A stretch of DNA of 32,203 nucleotides from Bacillota bacterium (GTDB lineage: Bacteria > Bacillota > Clostridia > Acetivibrionales > DSM-2933), in the NCBI GenBank assembly GCA_023430975.1, contig JAEYYB010000064.1, positions 1 to 32,203 of the forward strand, given 5' to 3'. Both the position numbers and the translations under genes were made by a program. Below, piece by piece: positions 25,490 to 32,203 of the stretch. Position 1 is the first letter of the stretch. Each line of letters begins with the position of its first letter. The notes under the pieces are model-generated. The model ran no database searches, was not told where the DNA came from, and saw only the letters and a list, made by a program, of their open reading frames with translations.

Positions 25490-28120
25490 TTAATTGAATA
25501 TTGCATTTGTTAACCTGTCAAAAAGCTTTCCTCCGTTACCTGAACCCGTGCAATTTGTTAGTATGATTGCAGCCGGATTACCATTACCTGTATATCCATG
25601 CTTAAAATTATTATTGGCAACGCAATTTTTAAGAACATGTGGTACAGAAGCAGTATCATCTCCTAGTTTATATCCATTTCCATCACCACCTGTTGCAGTT
25701 CCGTTAGTCTCTTTGCCATTTCCACTGGCTTCACAGTTTTCCATGGTAACAACTCCAATAGCTCCAGTATCGGATTTTGTGTACAAGTCCCAGCCATCAT
25801 CACAGTTGTACAAAGCTTTACAATTTCTAAATACATTTCCATTGCCGCAGGTAAGCTTGGCAGCAAAACCATCTGCATTTTCCAGTGTAGAATCTTTATT
25901 CTCAGTTGATATACAATCCAATACCAAGTTGTTGCTTGGCCACTTGTCTATCGTTTTATAAGCCGAATTGTATCTTGATATCTGGAGTCCCGAATCATGA
26001 TTCTTCTTAAATAGACATCCCTCGATTTTATTATTGTTTCCACCTAAAAGCATTCCGTTGTCCCCTGCATTTTGAATGGTTATGCCTTTAATATACCAAT
26101 AATTTGCAGCAAGTACGATACCTCTGTTTGAAGATTCCTCACTCATTGCCGAGAAGTCCAAGACAGGCTTGTCACTTCCATATGCAAAAATATTCTTTGT
26201 AGCGGATGAACTTCCGTTATTACCCTCTGCAATAATTATCGTTGAAGATAAATTGTAGGTACCGCTTTTTAAGAAAATTGTTTTGCCCGGCTGAATGTCT
26301 TTAATAGCCTGAGCTAAAGTAACAGCTCCATTAGGCTCAATTATTATATCTCCGCTTGCCGGAGTGAAAGATACAGCACTTGTTGGAGTAGGAGTTGATG
26401 CTTTAGTAGGTGTAGGTATCTTAGTTGATGTTGGCACCTTAGTAGGTGTAGCAGTTGGATTAGTTATTGTAACTATCGTTACGTTCTGAGGATAATCACT
26501 TGAGGTTTTACTGAAATATTTTGCAATAACGATTATATCCGTCATATTTACAGAGCCATCCATATTCAAATCATATGCTTCGTTATAGGCAGAGCCGCCC
26601 TTTGAAGCATTAAATGCTTTTGCGATTTGAATTATATCGGTCATGTTTATGGCATTATCTCCATTAATATCTCCTGGCATCATCAATACAGGCGAACTCT
26701 GGGTGCCTACTATAACACCGCTCACATTATTGACATTTCTAATTTCTCTGGTCAAGTATGATGCTTTGCTTATTTTAACTGTATAGCTTGAATCCTGGGG
26801 AACATTGGGCAATTCAAAATAACCATTGTAATTAGTTACAGTGCTTCCCACTCCCTGAACTTCCATTTTGAATCCGCTTCTTAAATCAGCAGAACTCTCA
26901 TTTAAATCGGGCTTTACATATCCTGAAACTGAATAACCGTTACCGTTTGAAGTAGGTGATACCTTAACGGTAGGTGTTGATGTTGGTTTCATTGTTGAAG
27001 GTGGATTGCTGGCTGTTCCTTCAAGTTTGCCTATGCCGGCATACTGTGTAACCATAGCCTTAACACTACTTGCAGGACTTAGTACCCCAGAGTATTGATA
27101 TGATGGAGTAAAGCTGCATGTTGATGAGGTAGGCTGATTTCCCTTACAGTTTATAAACTGGTTGTCCTTTACATCCCACATTCCAACTTCATCACTGAAA
27201 TATGTACCTATCGGTCCTTCAGCACATCCGGTTGTGCCGTCAACCGATCCGGAGCCTACATTTTCAAATACATTGCCTTCAACCCGAAGTTTTGCACCTA
27301 CTCTGGAATTAACAGCAGAACCTCCTATATCCAGGTAGTAATTGTTGAATATGTGTCCGGTTCCACCTCTATAGCTAGGCAAACGAGATCTGCAGTTTTC
27401 ATAGAAATTGTGATGGAAGGTAATTTTTCTGTCATAATCATCACTGTCCGACGAACCCACAAGGCTTGTCTTGAACGCATCATGGAAATAGTTCCAGGAC
27501 ACGGTAATATATTCACTAGTTTTCTTTACATCAAGGAGTCCATCATACCAGTCAACATCTCCGCCCGATATATCTCCCTTTTCATCTATTTTACCATCTC
27601 CGTTACAATCACCAATCATATTGTATATCTCACAATGGTCAACCCAAATATGATTGCTGCTTTCTATTCCTATTCCGTCAAGGGGCGCCAAGGTATGATG
27701 AATCTTTAGGTTCCGGACTATAATATTGCTGGAATTATATATATTTAATCCGATGCCTTCCAATTCCCCTCTTGTTCCAACTCCTATGACAGAGATATTT
27801 TTAACTTCTTTTATATCTATTTTTCCAGCACCGCTTATCTTTCCATCGATTTTCATTATGAGCGGTGAGGTATCATTTGCCTTCTTACGGGTATTTAATA
27901 GGTCATTTGCCTGAGTAAGGCTGGTTATGGTAACTTCTTTCCCTCCAGTTCCTCCAGTAGTGCCGCCTTCCAATGTTGCAAAGCCAATGAGATCAAAATT
28001 TACCTGTCCATAATTCTCAGCTGCAAAGGTACCTACACCAATTAAAAATACCTGTGAACAAATTAAAGATACTATCATACACCCTATAATTATTTTCCTT
28101 AAAAAGCTTTTCCTATTCAT
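25490..28120 (-). CDS. Secreted two-domain pectate lyase PL1-dockerin-PL9
   Basis: The 876-aa precursor has a signal peptide (KIIIGCMIVSLICSQVFLIG then GTFAAE). A PL1 pectate lyase domain (about 40-330) follows, with VDHCEIYN, the calcium motif DGLLDVK, ITVSWNYFHDAFKTSLVG and the catalytic-arginine segment SRLPSYRGG. Then come a Thr/Pro linker, a carboxypeptidase-regulatory-like beta domain (about 392-475), a dockerin type I-like pair (GDINGDNAINMTDIIQIAKA and DLNMDGSVNMTDIIVIAKYF, about 480-540), another Thr/Pro linker, and a PL9 right-handed beta-helix (about 588-876) with NCDDGWDLYTKSDTG. It would cleave polygalacturonate by beta-elimination outside the cell. ATG 28120 has GGGAGGGG; the frame runs to 28267 without a ribosome site. 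PL9 looks somewhat short at its C-terminus. Confidence 0.93.
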   Translation of the reverse strand: MNRKSFLRKIIIGCMIVSLICSQVFLIGVGTFAAENYGQVNFDLIGFATLEGGTTGGTGGKEVTITSLTQANDLLNTRKKANDTSPLIMKIDGKISGAGKIDIKEVKNISVIGVGTRGELEGIGLNIYNSSNIIVRNLKIHHTLAPLDGIGIESSNHIWVDHCEIYNMIGDCNGDGKIDEKGDISGGDVDWYDGLLDVKKTSEYITVSWNYFHDAFKTSLVGSSDSDDYDRKITFHHNFYENCRSRLPSYRGGTGHIFNNYYLDIGGSAVNSRVGAKLRVEGNVFENVGSGSVDGTTGCAEGPIGTYFSDEVGMWDVKDNQFINCKGNQPTSSTCSFTPSYQYSGVLSPASSVKAMVTQYAGIGKLEGTASNPPSTMKPTSTPTVKVSPTSNGNGYSVSGYVKPDLNESSADLRSGFKMEVQGVGSTVTNYNGYFELPNVPQDSSYTVKISKASYLTREIRNVNNVSGVIVGTQSSPVLMMPGDINGDNAINMTDIIQIAKAFNASKGGSAYNEAYDLNMDGSVNMTDIIVIAKYFSKTSSDYPQNVTIVTITNPTATPTKVPTSTKIPTPTKASTPTPTSAVSFTPASGDIIIEPNGAVTLAQAIKDIQPGKTIFLKSGTYNLSSTIIIAEGNNGSSSATKNIFAYGSDKPVLDFSAMSEESSNRGIVLAANYWYIKGITIQNAGDNGMLLGGNNNKIEGCLFKKNHDSGLQISRYNSAYKTIDKWPSNNLVLDCISTENKDSTLENADGFAAKLTCGNGNVFRNCKALYNCDDGWDLYTKSDTGAIGVVTMENCEASGNGKETNGTATGGDGNGYKLGDDTASVPHVLKNCVANNNFKHGYTGNGNPAAIILTNCTGSGNGGKLFDRLTNAIFN

Positions 28121-28150
28121 CAACTTACCCCTCCCTAAAATAATTGTTTT

Positions 28151-28179
28151 AGTATATTCTTTAAAACTCTCTAATCCAA
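28151..28179 (-). promoter_or_regulatory. Promoter of the pectate lyase gene
   Basis: On the minus strand TTGGAT (28174-28179) and TATACT (28151-28156) are 17 bases apart, about 30 bases before the start codon's ribosome site. A catabolite-control site was not evident. Confidence 0.5.
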
Positions 28180-28208
28180 ACCTCCTTTTGATGTTTTCTA
28201 CTTTACTA

Positions 28209-28411
28209 TATATTAAAAGTGTTAATATTCTTACATTTGGCGGAGCAAATAACGAACGGTTTAACATAATTAAAATAAGTATTAATCTTACATTTGTCAG
28301 AGCAAAATAACGAACGTTTTAACGTTATTTTGTGATAGACAAATAGCAAGATTAACTGATTTTAATAGATTTGCGACAGACAAATGTAATAGATTTTTCA
28401 CTTTTACTATA
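28209..28411. repeat. MITE-like element, copy D (203 bp, with a nested element)
   Basis: The outer element starts TATATTAAAAGTGTTAAT and ends CACTTTTACTATA, matching the family. Its core is interrupted after AACGAACGG and resumes at GATTTGCGACAGACAAATG, where the nested element at 28269-28366 is lodged. It lies 89 bases upstream of the pectate lyase start. Confidence 0.8.
28269..28366. repeat. Nested related MITE inside copy D (98 bp)
   Basis: This insert has its own terminal inverted repeats, ATTAAAATAAGTATTAATCT on the left and AAGATTAACTGATTTTAAT on the right, and an inner CAAAATAACG/CGTTATTTTG stem. It resembles the outer element but is distinct, so it is probably a second subfamily that jumped into the first. 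The same junction occurs in copy A at 1-90. Confidence 0.7.
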
Positions 28412-28487
28412 GTAATGCGAAAGCTATATATATTTTTTTGTGCCACATTTGGGTAAAAGAACATTTTTTATGTCTGGGAAAAAATCA

Positions 28488-28511
28488 TTTTATAGATTTC
28501 ATTCTATAAAA
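28488..28511. other. Short perfect hairpin
   Basis: TTTTATAGA (28488-28496) and TCTATAAAA (28503-28511) form a 9-bp AT-rich stem with a 6-base loop between copy D and the terminator at 28577. Its role is unknown; it could be an operator or a weak terminator. Confidence 0.35.
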
Positions 28512-28576
28512 ACAGAAAATTTACTATAGATATCTCCTGCAACGATATGGAAGTGGGGATACATATAAATACAAAA

Positions 28577-28610
28577 GCAGGTGAATACCTAATTCGGGTA
28601 CTCAACCTGC
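28577..28610 (-). terminator. Terminator of the ABC-SGNH operon
   Basis: GCAGGT (28577-28582) pairs with ACCTGC (28605-28610), with an inner TACC/GGTA stem. On the minus strand the structure is followed by TTTTGTATTTAT, as expected for a factor-independent terminator about 60 bases after the hydrolase stop. Confidence 0.75.
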
Positions 28611-28670
28611 CTCAGTAATTACTCAAATACAACTTACACTTGTGATCATATAGGAATGCTCCTTACACAC

Positions 28671-29477
28671 TTACATTTTATCCATCATGTCTTCAAGGCT
28701 CCTGCTAATTAATTGTGCTATCATCTGATAACCTGCAGAATTCGGATGCAGGTTATCAGGTGCAATAAAGCGATTCAAGTTTAATTTAAACATATCATAA
28801 GTCGGAACAAAAACAGCTTTGATGTCATCGGCAAAAATCAGCGAAGTAGCATAGTTCCAGTTGTTCATAAGCTGTGCATAATCATTGGTAACTCCATCAT
28901 CATAAGGGTTGTATAACCCTACAAACATTATAAATGCATCCTTGTTAGTTGTGCGAACCTTATTTGTTATTTCTTTCAAAGCTTCAATATATACTCTTTG
29001 CTTTTCCTTAATGGCGTTTTCCAGATTATTGCCTCCCTGCCTCTGTATTTCTAAGAGGTCGTTTCCCCCTATGGAAATCAATATAATGTCGGAACTTTTA
29101 ATCTCATTATCCAAACTGCCATTTTTGACCTGATCCATCAATTCTGCACTCTTAAGTCCGTCTATACCGAGATTGCTTACTGTAATGTCCTTTGCAGTAT
29201 AGTTTTTAAGGTTATCGTACAGATATCCTCCAATACCCCTGAATGTTTCATCTCCTGTACCCTTGGCTATAGAGTCCCCTAAAATGAGAACTTTCACAGT
29301 TTTTGGATCATTTGAAGCATTTCCTCCATTTGGTACACCTTGCTGTGATATGGGCTTACTGACTTCCTTAACCGGTCCTGTTGAAACTTTTACAGCCATG
29401 ACAAAACCTGCACAAACAGAAATTAACGATACAAATACAATTACCAGAATACTGAACCACATGACCTTTTTAGCCAT
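28671..29477 (-). CDS. Secreted or membrane-anchored SGNH/GDSL hydrolase
   Basis: The 268-aa protein begins with a signal anchor (VMWFSILVIVFVSLISVCAG) and a polar linker, then a GDSL-type esterase domain. Block I is LILGDSIAKG (Ser about residue 69), block III is SIGGNDLL, and block V is DNLHPNSAGYQ with the catalytic Asp and His. The family hydrolyses ester bonds in lipids or acetylated polysaccharides; the substrate is unknown. ATG 29477 is preferred over the preceding TTG because AAAGGGG (29485-29491) has the right spacing. It starts 13 bases after the ABC permease stop and shares its operon and terminator, so it may act on a molecule handled by that exporter. Confidence 0.92.
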   Translation of the reverse strand: MAKKVMWFSILVIVFVSLISVCAGFVMAVKVSTGPVKEVSKPISQQGVPNGGNASNDPKTVKVLILGDSIAKGTGDETFRGIGGYLYDNLKNYTAKDITVSNLGIDGLKSAELMDQVKNGSLDNEIKSSDIILISIGGNDLLEIQRQGGNNLENAIKEKQRVYIEALKEITNKVRTTNKDAFIMFVGLYNPYDDGVTNDYAQLMNNWNYATSLIFADDIKAVFVPTYDMFKLNLNRFIAPDNLHPNSAGYQMIAQLISRSLEDMMDKM

Positions 29478-29490
29478 CAAAGCACCCCTT

Positions 29491-30501
29491 TCACACTAGA
29501 ATATCCCTTTTGGTAAAATATCCAAAACTAACAACAATAGATAATAAAATCCATGCAGACAGAACTGTTAACGAAAAAGCCATATTCATGCCTTCAATCG
29601 GATTCAGAGAGCCTGATAAATAATCTGTTAACTTAAGGTTTGCAGTATAAAAATAACGAGGAAGTTTCCAGTCTTCCAGGAAGGTACTTAAAAGAGACCC
29701 TCCTATAAGGGTTGAGAGAACAATTCCAATAGAAGCTGCAGTACTTCTAACAAGTGTTGAGATCATAAATGAAACAGATCCCACAACCACTGCTACGAAA
29801 TAGGCCAGCCCGTATGTCATCATCAAATACTTCCATTGTGGTACATTAACAACATCAGATGTAACAAGTTTGCCGGCTACAACCTTGAATCCTGTTACTA
29901 CCGGGGTTTCCCATCCCCCATATCCGAAAAAGATTCCTGAAACCCCAACGGAAAAAACCAATACAAAAAACATAACCAAGGCCTCTAATAATAATATGGT
30001 AATATACTTGCTAAGTAAAATCTTCCATCGGGACACCCCCCTCACAAGAAGAAGTTTTATGGTCCCTCCTGAAAGCTCTCCTGACACTATATCTGCCGAT
30101 AAGATTATCATTAAAAGCGGCAGCAGAAATAATAACGACTGTTCAATAAACTTAGTGCTGAATGATGCAGCAGAAACCTCTAGAGGGTTAATATTATTAT
30201 CAAGATAAAATTGCATCTGCTCTGCACGGACCCTAAGGTTCGCCCTTTTATCATCATCCAAATATGGACTGTCCATTCTTCTCTTTATATCAATAAGCTG
30301 CTGCTGTAAAACATTTTTCCAATCGTTTGTAGCCTCAATACCTATTCGTTTTGAAAGGTTCTCTTTGGTCCTGTCAAGTGAATGGTACTGCCCATAAGCA
30401 AATGCGGCAATTATTACAAGTATAATGCCCAGGATAATATAGAGCCTTTTCTTGCCTATCATTTTGAAAACTTCATTTCTTACAAGATTATACAATTTCA
30501 T
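29491..30501 (-). CDS. ABC-2 type permease
   Basis: The 336-aa membrane protein starts MKLYNLVRNEVFKMIGKKRL with a first helix (LYIILGIILVIIAAFAYGQY), an external loop of about 80 polar residues, then five helices (for example FIEQSLLFLLPLLMIILSAD, ITILLLEALVMFFVLVFSVG and LTVLSAWILLSIVVSFGYF). The ADIVSGELSGGTIKLLLVR segment after helix 2 is the typical ABC-2 coupling region. It is the transmembrane partner of the ATPase, whose gene overlaps its start by 14 bases. ATG 30501 is preferred over GTG 30504. Substrate unknown. Confidence 0.92.
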   Translation of the reverse strand: MKLYNLVRNEVFKMIGKKRLYIILGIILVIIAAFAYGQYHSLDRTKENLSKRIGIEATNDWKNVLQQQLIDIKRRMDSPYLDDDKRANLRVRAEQMQFYLDNNINPLEVSAASFSTKFIEQSLLFLLPLLMIILSADIVSGELSGGTIKLLLVRGVSRWKILLSKYITILLLEALVMFFVLVFSVGVSGIFFGYGGWETPVVTGFKVVAGKLVTSDVVNVPQWKYLMMTYGLAYFVAVVVGSVSFMISTLVRSTAASIGIVLSTLIGGSLLSTFLEDWKLPRYFYTANLKLTDYLSGSLNPIEGMNMAFSLTVLSAWILLSIVVSFGYFTKRDILV

Positions 30502-31399
30502 CACCCTCAGTAAGTTTTAAGAACAAGTCTTCCAGTGAGTTCCCATGAGATTCGCAGTAAGATATTATTAAGCCTTCATTGAAAAACATCTTATTGATGT
30601 CTTCCACACTTACCGCTCCAATCCCTGCCCTTACAGAATTTTTCCTGGTCTGTTCCCCGTCAATATTCCATCTTTCTTTCAGTATTTCCATTGCTTTTGC
30701 AGGTTTATCCAAATACCACTCTACAATCATATCCTGTACAATTTCATTTACCTTGACAGACTTTACAACACGTCCTTTACTTACAATAGCAACTGTATCA
30801 CAAACCAATTGAAGCTCCGACAGTATGTGGCTTGATATAAAAACTGCCATTCCTTCCTCATATGCCAATTTCCTTATAAGGTGTCTGAATTCAGCTATTC
30901 CTGCCGGATCAAGACCGTTTGTAGGCTCATCCAGTATAAGAAGTTTGGGCCTGCCCATGATAGCCTGTGCTATCCCAAGCCTCTGCCTCATACCCAATGA
31001 ATAGGTTGAAACCTTGTCATTAATTCGATGGCTAAGTCCAACCATCTCAACCACTTCATCGATTCTTTCCCTGGTAATACGCTTATCCATAGCTGCAAAA
31101 TGCTGTAAATTTTCCATGCCTGTAAAATACTTATACATATCCGGACTTTCAATTATGCAACCGACATTGGACATGGCCTTTCTAAAGTCATCCCTAATTG
31201 AGTATCCACAAACCTTTATTTGCCCGCTGCTGGGCTTTATTAATCCTACAATCATTCTAATGGTAGTGGTCTTTCCTGCACCGTTAGGGCCTAAAAATCC
31301 AAATATCTCCGAGGAGGACACCGATAGATTCACATCTCTCACAATATCTTTATTGCCAAACTTCTTGGAAACCTCTGTAAGTTCAAGTACCTGAGCCAT
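30488..31399 (-). CDS. ABC transporter ATPase, BcrA/DrrA type
   Basis: The 303-aa ATPase has Walker A GPNGAGKTT, a Q-loop-like segment (VGCIIESPDMYKYFTGMENL), the variant signature YSLGMRQRLGIAQAI typical of BcrA/DrrA exporters, Walker B LLILDEPTNGLDP and H-loop SSHILSE. A C-terminal domain of about 80 residues follows, as in this subfamily. With the ABC-2 permease it probably exports a lipid-like compound or peptide, or confers resistance. ATG 31399 is chosen over GTG 31402; AGGTGAA lies just upstream. It is the first gene of a three-gene operon. Confidence 0.93.
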   Translation of the reverse strand: MAQVLELTEVSKKFGNKDIVRDVNLSVSSSEIFGFLGPNGAGKTTTIRMIVGLIKPSSGQIKVCGYSIRDDFRKAMSNVGCIIESPDMYKYFTGMENLQHFAAMDKRITRERIDEVVEMVGLSHRINDKVSTYSLGMRQRLGIAQAIMGRPKLLILDEPTNGLDPAGIAEFRHLIRKLAYEEGMAVFISSHILSELQLVCDTVAIVSKGRVVKSVKVNEIVQDMIVEWYLDKPAKAMEILKERWNIDGEQTRKNSVRAGIGAVSVEDINKMFFNEGLIISYCESHGNSLEDLFLKLTEGDEIV

Positions 31400-31488
31400 C
31401 ACAGTTCACCTGCCATAATCAAAGTATTTTTGTACAAATTTATAACATCTCATGAGAATTATTCCCATGATTATGTATCATTATTTAG

Positions 31489-31516
31489 AATATACCCAAT
31501 TAAACAAAAGTACCAA
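31489..31516 (-). promoter_or_regulatory. Possible promoter of the ABC-SGNH operon
   Basis: On the minus strand TTGGTA (31511-31516) and TATATT (31489-31494) are 16 bases apart, about 90 bases before the ATPase start. Confidence 0.4.
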
Positions 31517-31570
31517 CAGGAATTCCCATCAGTACTTTAAAACTAATTGCTTCTATATTTTATCACAGAA

Positions 31571-32011
31571 TCAAAAACATGCAAAGCTTTGAATATTTCT
31601 CAGATCCACACCAAAGTAGATCCATCTGAATCCTGTCCATCTCCAGCCTGCCGCCGAACTTCTTCCTACAAATACAAGCCATGCCCAGAAACTCTCACCG
31701 GTATTTAGCCATATATAGACATATCTGAAAATACACGGCCTTATTGCACCAGGATCAACGGCAAAAACTCCAACTCCTTGAGTTTGCGACTGCTGCGGTA
31801 CAAATGAAGGGGGTGGGCCTGATGGCGGGCCTGATGACGGGCCTGATGAACCTCCTGGTGTCATTGATGGTGGTCTGAAGGGTGGACCAAATTGCTGGCC
31901 TTGCCCAAATGGCGGTCTGAACTGTTGGCCAAAAATCTGCCCAAAAGGAAAACCAAACTGCTGGCCATCCTCCTGCGGCTGCCTATACAGGCTGTTATAA
32001 TATTCGTACAT
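31571..32011 (-). CDS. Pro/Gly/Gln-rich protein with a conserved Trp/Phe-rich C-terminus
   Basis: The 146-aa protein has a low-complexity N-terminal half (QQFGFPFGQIFGQQFRPPFG, then repeated SGPxSGPP units). The C-terminal domain of about 65 residues is compact and aromatic: VDPGAIRPCIFRYVYIWLNT, ESFWAWLVFVGRSSAAGWRW, FGVDLRNIQSFACF. I believe similar C-terminal domains occur in Bacillus and Clostridium proteins of unknown role, possibly spore-surface or envelope components; I cannot name a family. ATG 32011 is preferred over 32017 because AAGGAG has correct spacing only for it. It is on the same strand as the ABC operon but about 170 bases upstream. Confidence 0.7.
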   Translation of the reverse strand: MYEYYNSLYRQPQEDGQQFGFPFGQIFGQQFRPPFGQGQQFGPPFRPPSMTPGGSSGPSSGPPSGPPPSFVPQQSQTQGVGVFAVDPGAIRPCIFRYVYIWLNTGESFWAWLVFVGRSSAAGWRWTGFRWIYFGVDLRNIQSFACF

Positions 32012-32132
32012 TCTCATTTCTCCTTAAATATAGGTTTCCATAATACATTTTATGCTATATAAAGGAGTTGGTTACATAATATAACGTGAGTTCGATAATA
32101 TGATTGTAATAAGAATGAAACAGAAATGAAAA

Positions 32133-32202
32133 ATGAAGCTCCTGTCCAAATCTGTATAATCAATGTTAGCAACAAATTTAACAGAGGGGGATGGAGCTTC
32201 AT
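32133..32202 (+). promoter_or_regulatory. Inverted repeat overlapping the start of an off-window locus
   Basis: ATGAAGCTCC (32133-32142) is the exact inverse of GGAGCTTCAT (32193-32202), which includes a ribosome-site-like GGAG six bases before an ATG at 32201. The stem could hide the ribosome site of a gene continuing past the window, or these could be ends of a mobile element. The truncation at 32203 prevents a choice. Confidence 0.35.
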
Positions 32203-32203
32203 G

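Noticed and set aside
1..28411. Recurrent repeat copies as a CRISPR array
   Set aside because: Copies are kilobases apart, in both orientations, with terminal inverted repeats and no regular spacers or cas genes.

Overview
The window is AT-rich, with strong Shine-Dalgarno sites, occasional GTG/TTG starts and a secreted pectinase carrying a dockerin-like module. These point to a plant-polysaccharide-degrading clostridium, probably in or near the Acetivibrio/Ruminiclostridium group. That placement is inference; no rRNA or tRNA gene is visible. I could not run any searches, so family names rest on motifs I can read in the translations.

Layout. 1-2.4 kb: a miniature-transposon-like repeat (MITE), a cupin protein, a structured RNA element and trpB with a terminator. 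2.5-5.8 kb (minus): a 50-aa protein, a VOC/glyoxalase-fold protein and a GH3 beta-glucosidase, the last two overlapping. 5.9-7.4 kb: a decayed MFS transporter, a DHFR-like reductase and a small membrane gene with an early stop. 7.5-8.2 kb: a Phd/YefM-RelE/ParE toxin-antitoxin pair with a clear promoter. 8.6-13.6 kb: an ABC exporter (ATPase plus a 1193-aa FtsX/MacB-type permease with long coiled coils) and a small membrane protein. 13.6-18.0 kb: an accessory island with an IS6-like transposase scrap, small membrane proteins, DUF2500, DUF1963-like and SUFU-like genes, and several broken genes (frameshifted ORF, YciI-like remnant, 5'-truncated membrane protein, EF-Tu-barrel-like fragment). 18.1-19.4 kb (minus): a 6-pyruvoyl-tetrahydropterin-synthase/QueD-like protein and a frameshifted DUF1801 gene. 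19.4-22.7 kb: two inverted copies of the 103-bp MITE bracket an RlmD-type methyltransferase and a membrane-anchored PstS-like binding protein. 22.8-25.4 kb: two small unknown genes and a broken LacI-type sensor/histidine-kinase gene. 25.5-28.4 kb (minus): a secreted PL1-dockerin-PL9 pectate lyase behind a nested MITE. 28.6-32.0 kb (minus): a DrrA/BcrA-like ABC exporter with an SGNH hydrolase, and a Pro/Gly/Gln-rich protein. The right edge stops at the start of another locus.

Two themes stand out. A MITE family with about 33-bp terminal inverted repeats occupies at least four loci, one copy holding a second related element inside it, and it sits directly upstream of several genes. Gene decay is also frequent: about nine broken coding regions, concentrated beside the repeat copies and the IS6 remnant. 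The best candidates for something undescribed are the structured RNA before trpB, the nested MITE family, the PTPS-like protein without the catalytic cysteine, and the membrane-fused phosphate-binding-like protein.
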